Assembly (NCBI GenBank): GCA_963833195.1
Contig: CAWHXF010000024.1
Location: forward strand, 62,001 to 126,000
Source: Granulosicoccus sp963833195
GTDB taxonomy: Bacteria > Pseudomonadota > Gammaproteobacteria > Granulosicoccales > Granulosicoccaceae
Reading direction: 5' to 3'
DNA length: 64,000 nucleotides
The position numbers and the translations under genes were made by a program. Shown here piece by piece: positions 61,051 to 64,000 of the stretch. Under the pieces are notes generated by a model. That model saw only the letters and a list, made by a program, of their open reading frames with translations, searched no databases and was not told where the DNA came from. Position 1 is the first letter of the stretch. The number at the start of each line of letters is the position of its first letter.

Positions 61051-61494
61051 CTAGCCGACCTTGGGAGGGCGCAACGGCACCCCGGGGGAGGGACCACCGG
61101 CGCTCGCTTCGCGAGCTCGCGCCACGACCTCGGTCCGCGCTCGTCGCGCCGTGACCGCCGCCGCTCGCGCCTCGCCGAGCGCGCTGCCGGACGCACACGA
61201 TGCGACGCAGTCGAAGCCGCACTCGTCAGGAGCGTGCCCGTGCGACGCGTCCGAGGCGTGCGACGAGTGGGAGGCGTGCAAGGTGGGAGCCACCGACTTC
61301 GTGGTAGCCGCGGCCTGCGTGCGGAGCGCGGAGTGAGCCGGCTCGTGAAGCGAGATGCCCGGTCGGTGCACATCGATTTCGATCGCGAACACCGTTCCGA
61401 GGGTTGCCACCAGCAAGAGGCACGCGAGCGCGCGCAGCGGGAGGCTCGGCACCCCACCCCGCGTCGCTCTCGATGTCACGCCCTGCTCGCTCAC
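61051..61494 (-). CDS. Exported His/Cys-rich protein, function unknown
   Basis: The GTG at 61494 is chosen because it lies downstream of the predicted transcription start near 61561 and has GGGAG eight bases before it; the frame is open to an earlier ATG that would precede the transcript. The 147-residue protein has one hydrophobic segment (LRALACLLLVATLGTVFAIE). A histidine/cysteine cluster follows (HASHSSHASDASHGHAPDEC and FDCVASC). This could bind metal in the periplasm. It is the first gene of the operon that ends with the outer-membrane lipoprotein. Confidence 0.65.
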   Translation of the reverse strand: MSEQGVTSRATRGGVPSLPLRALACLLLVATLGTVFAIEIDVHRPGISLHEPAHSALRTQAAATTKSVAPTLHASHSSHASDASHGHAPDECGFDCVASCASGSALGEARAAAVTARRARTEVVARAREASAGGPSPGVPLRPPKVG

Positions 61495-61567
61495 GCCGTA
61501 CGCTCCCGGTCCCGGATAACCTGTGGGCGTCGGGACGACGGGCGCACCCGAACGCCCCGACGACAGG

Positions 61568-61623
61568 AGTATCGACAGGGTTCCGCTCAATTCACGGACA
61601 GTCGCATTACATTTTCCTGACAG
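61568..61623 (-). promoter_or_regulatory. CopR-like box promoter of the outer-membrane factor operon
   Basis: In gene direction CTGTCAGGAAAATGTAAT (61606-61623), then 32 bp, then GATACT (61568-61573). Nearly identical to the box at 58773-58790. Confidence 0.78.
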
Positions 61624-61659
61624 CCCGCAACAACGCGTGGCGCGCGAACCCGCTTCCGA

Positions 61660-62505
61660 TCAGTACCACATCCTTACGCCAAGCACCCCGGACAGCACTC
61701 CGTCGTCCTCGCCGTCGGGCAGGAGATCGGCCGTCTCGAACACCGGCTGCGCCCACGAGATCCCAACGTAGGGCGCGAACTCGCGGACGATCTCGTAGCG
61801 CAGGCGCAGTCCCACCTCGTAGTCAGTGATGCCGGCACCGATGTCGCGCTCCTCGATGTCCTGGAACTGGAAGCCGAACTCCAACCGCGGCTGCAGCTTC
61901 AGGCGCTGGGTGAACAGCTCGTCGTACTCCATCTCGAACGCGCCCGACACGTCGCCGTCCTCGCTGACGTAGAGATCGAGATCCATGCCCGTCCAGTAGA
62001 CGTTCAGCCCCACCGCCGACAGCACGAAATAGTCGAGCTCTTCGGGCTCGAACGTGCGCCGCCAGCCGGCCTGCAGGTTCCAGTACGGCGTGACAGCGCG
62101 GCTGTAGAGCACCTGGAGGTCCGCCGACTCGACGTCGTCGTCGAAGAGTCCCTCGCCCTCGCTCTCGATCCACAGTCGGTTGTAGTCCCCGCCGACGTAG
62201 CCGAACACGTCCCACACGTACTTGTCGTCGCCGTCGTTGCTCTGATACTCCAGCCGGTCCGTGATGGCGAAGGCACGAAACGCGTTGTCGTGCACCGGAA
62301 CGCCCTCGACGTCGATATCGCCGCGCGCGAGATCTCCGGGACCGACCGGGCCGTCGGGGTCGTGGATGGTGTCCGGCGGGGTCGCCGGCGTGGACTCCTG
62401 CGCAGCGGCCATTGTCGCGACGCTCGCGAGCGCGACCGCACCGGCGCACGACGATACGGAGCGTATCGTCAGACGCCGGGCAGCGTTCGGCCCGAGCTGT
62501 CTCAT
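61660..62505 (-). CDS. copB: Outer-membrane copper resistance protein CopB, second copy
   Basis: This 281-residue CopB has a signal peptide (AVALASVATMAAAQ) and core motifs shared with the copy at 29704: AITDRLEYQSNDGDDKYVWD, GYVGGDYNRLWIESEGEG, QVLYSRAVTPYWNLQAGWRR and the end VLGVRMWY. The two copies are clearly diverged, so this is not a recent duplication. The ATG overlaps the copA stop (ATGA). Confidence 0.92.
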   Translation of the reverse strand: MRQLGPNAARRLTIRSVSSCAGAVALASVATMAAAQESTPATPPDTIHDPDGPVGPGDLARGDIDVEGVPVHDNAFRAFAITDRLEYQSNDGDDKYVWDVFGYVGGDYNRLWIESEGEGLFDDDVESADLQVLYSRAVTPYWNLQAGWRRTFEPEELDYFVLSAVGLNVYWTGMDLDLYVSEDGDVSGAFEMEYDELFTQRLKLQPRLEFGFQFQDIEERDIGAGITDYEVGLRLRYEIVREFAPYVGISWAQPVFETADLLPDGEDDGVLSGVLGVRMWY

Positions 62506-64000
62506 CGGCTTGCCTCCGGCTGCTCGCTCTCCCATTTCGCCAGGGCCTCGGGCGTCAGCGCGACGTTCACGACGCGGAACATGCCGGAGTGGAAGTGGTA
62601 CAGCATGTGGCAGTGGAACGCCCAGTCGCCGAGCTCCACCGGCGTGATCAGCAGCGAGAGCCTCTCGCCCGGCTTGACCATGATGGTATGCACGCGAGGA
62701 ATGTGCTCGCCCTGACCGTTCTCGAGCTCCATCCACATGCCGTGCAGGTGGATGGGGTGCGCCATGGCCGACTGGTTCATCAGCACGAGCCGCGTGCGCT
62801 GGTCGAGGTAGAACTGGATCTTCTCGGCGTCCGAGTACTTCACCCCGTCGAACGAGAAGATGTAGCGCGCCATGTTCGTCGTCAGGTTCACGACGACCTC
62901 GCGCTCGGGTGCGCGCTCGGGCCGCGGCTCGAGCGCGCGCATCTGGCTGTAGGTGAACACGGGCCAGCCGTCGTTGCCGAGCCCCACACCGGGCTCGTCC
63001 AGACGGTTCTGCACCTTCATCGTGCGCATCGCGATGTTCACGTCCGGACGCGGCGGCATGTTCTCCATCGGTTCCATCATCTTCTCGGGCATGTCGGCCG
63101 GCAGGACGGTGTCGTCCATCATTCCCATGCCGATCTCGTCGAGCGAGCGCAAGGGGCGCTCGCGCAACGCCGGAACGGGTCCTTCCATGCCGGGCCGCGG
63201 CGCGAGCGTCGCACGCGCCATGCCGCTGCGATCGAGCGCCTCGGCCACGATCGTGTAAGCCCGGTCCTCGGGCGGCGTGACGATGAAGTCGTAGGTCTCG
63301 GCCACGCCGATGCGGAACTCTTCCGTCTCCACCGGCTCGATGTTCTGCCCGTGAACCTGCACCATCGTGATGGGCAGACCCGGCACGCGCACGTCGTAGT
63401 GCGTCATCGCGCAGGCGCTGATCGTGCGCACGCGCACGCGCTCCCCGGGTTGGAACAGGGCCGTCCAGTTGTCCTCGGACGCATGACCGTTCAGGGCGAA
63501 GACGTAGCCGTGATCGGTGACGTTCAGCAGATCCGTCGGAATCATGCCCATCTGGGCCCAGCCGGTGCGCTCGCGCACGGCCGCGCCGAGCCCGTCCTCG
63601 CGAATGTCGTCGACGAAGTCGCCGAACGTGCGGCGCTGGTAGTTGTAGTACTCCGAGCCCATCTTCTTGAGCTTGGCGTACTGCACCGACGGGTCCGATT
63701 TCGGCCAGTCCGAGAGGACGATGATGACGTCGCGATCGTACTCGAAGGGATCCCCTCCACTCGCCGGCTCGATCACGATCGGACCGAAGAGGCCTTGTGT
63801 CTCCTGGTACCCGGTATGGCTGTGGTACCAGTAGGTGCCGTTCTGGCGCACCCGGAAGCGGTACACGAACGTCTCGCCGGGCGCGATGCCGGGGAAGTTC
63901 ACGCCCGGTACCCCGTCGTACTCGAACGGTACGATGAAGCCGTGCCAGTGGATGGACGTGGATTCGTCCAGCGTGTTCGTCACACGCAGCACGACGTCGT
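62502..64000 (-). CDS. copA: Multicopper oxidase CopA, second copy, 5' end outside window
   Basis: The last 499 codons lie in the window; the Tat signal and first residues are beyond the right edge. All copper motifs visible are intact: SIHWHGFIVPFEYDGVPG, TYWYHSHTGYQETQG, HPIHLHGMWMELENG and WAFHCHMLYHFHSGMF. The Met-rich insert is shorter than in the first copy (GMGMMDDTVLPADMPEKMME). The sequence differs throughout from the copy at 30501. Its promoter is not in the window. Confidence 0.93.
   Translation of the reverse strand, partial: DVVLRVTNTLDESTSIHWHGFIVPFEYDGVPGVNFPGIAPGETFVYRFRVRQNGTYWYHSHTGYQETQGLFGPIVIEPASGGDPFEYDRDVIIVLSDWPKSDPSVQYAKLKKMGSEYYNYQRRTFGDFVDDIREDGLGAAVRERTGWAQMGMIPTDLLNVTDHGYVFALNGHASEDNWTALFQPGERVRVRTISACAMTHYDVRVPGLPITMVQVHGQNIEPVETEEFRIGVAETYDFIVTPPEDRAYTIVAEALDRSGMARATLAPRPGMEGPVPALRERPLRSLDEIGMGMMDDTVLPADMPEKMMEPMENMPPRPDVNIAMRTMKVQNRLDEPGVGLGNDGWPVFTYSQMRALEPRPERAPEREVVVNLTTNMARYIFSFDGVKYSDAEKIQFYLDQRTRLVLMNQSAMAHPIHLHGMWMELENGQGEHIPRVHTIMVKPGERLSLLITPVELGDWAFHCHMLYHFHSGMFRVVNVALTPEALAKWESEQPEASR

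Noticed and set aside
1..64000. CRISPR arrays, tRNA and rRNA genes, riboswitches, replication origin
   Set aside because: I saw no regularly spaced repeats, cloverleaf sequences, rRNA segments, known aptamer patterns or rep/par genes.

Overview
This 64 kb window comes from a GC-rich Gram-negative bacterium, most likely a proteobacterium. It carries outer-membrane porins, TolC-type efflux factors, CopB, an apolipoprotein N-acyltransferase and Tat-exported copper oxidases. No rRNA, tRNA, CRISPR array or replication gene is visible. The content is that of a heavy-metal (mainly copper/silver) resistance island or megaplasmid segment patched together by mobile elements. The genus cannot be fixed from the sequence; a halophilic gammaproteobacterium is only a guess.

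Region 1 (1-15.7 kb) holds nickel/zinc/cobalt-type metal handling and lipoprotein or thiol chemistry. It contains a truncated CueR-like MerR gene, an alpha/beta hydrolase, a decayed GMC oxidoreductase, and a HupE-like permease cluster. A CsoR-family repressor with a perfect G-tract palindrome drives an NreB-like exporter. Then come lnt, a dsbE-tlpA-ccdA operon, two CDF-type proteins, a ZntR/CadR-type MerR, a persulfide-dioxygenase-like enzyme, a 1-Cys peroxiredoxin and lspA.

Region 2 (16-29.6 kb) is a mobile-element graveyard. A tnpA-only Tn3-family element (15988-19188) abuts a broken serine recombinase. IS66 and IS3 relics flank a secreted sorbosone-dehydrogenase-like protein. A glutaredoxin-MauE fusion, a frameshifted vanadium haloperoxidase and a second nreB split by an IS66 element with 505-bp inverted arms follow.

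Region 3 (29.7-64 kb) is the copper core, almost all on the minus strand and built of genes joined by ATGA/GTGA overlaps. It contains copAB, a porin split by an IS1595 element, a DUF305/sugar-dehydrogenase/MBL operon, a cus efflux operon with CusF fused to CusB, and a CueO-like oxidase to DsbD operon. It also contains a nine-gene operon (BON, oxidase, two cupredoxins, CusF-like protein, formyltransferase, TlpA-BNR fusion, cytochrome c, DUF411), a second outer-membrane factor operon, and a second copAB that runs off the window.

Two regulatory codes tie the island together. Four promoters carry a CueR-type element with a 19-bp spacer: the merR gene, grx-mauE, the cus operon and the oxidase-DsbD operon. 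Four others carry a GTCAGGnAAAnGTAAT-like box placed exactly 32 bp upstream of a GATA(C/A)T -10 element: copAB, two BON/secreted-protein units and the second outer-membrane factor operon. This looks like a CueR regulon interleaved with a CopR/CusR-like two-component regulon whose regulator lies outside the window.
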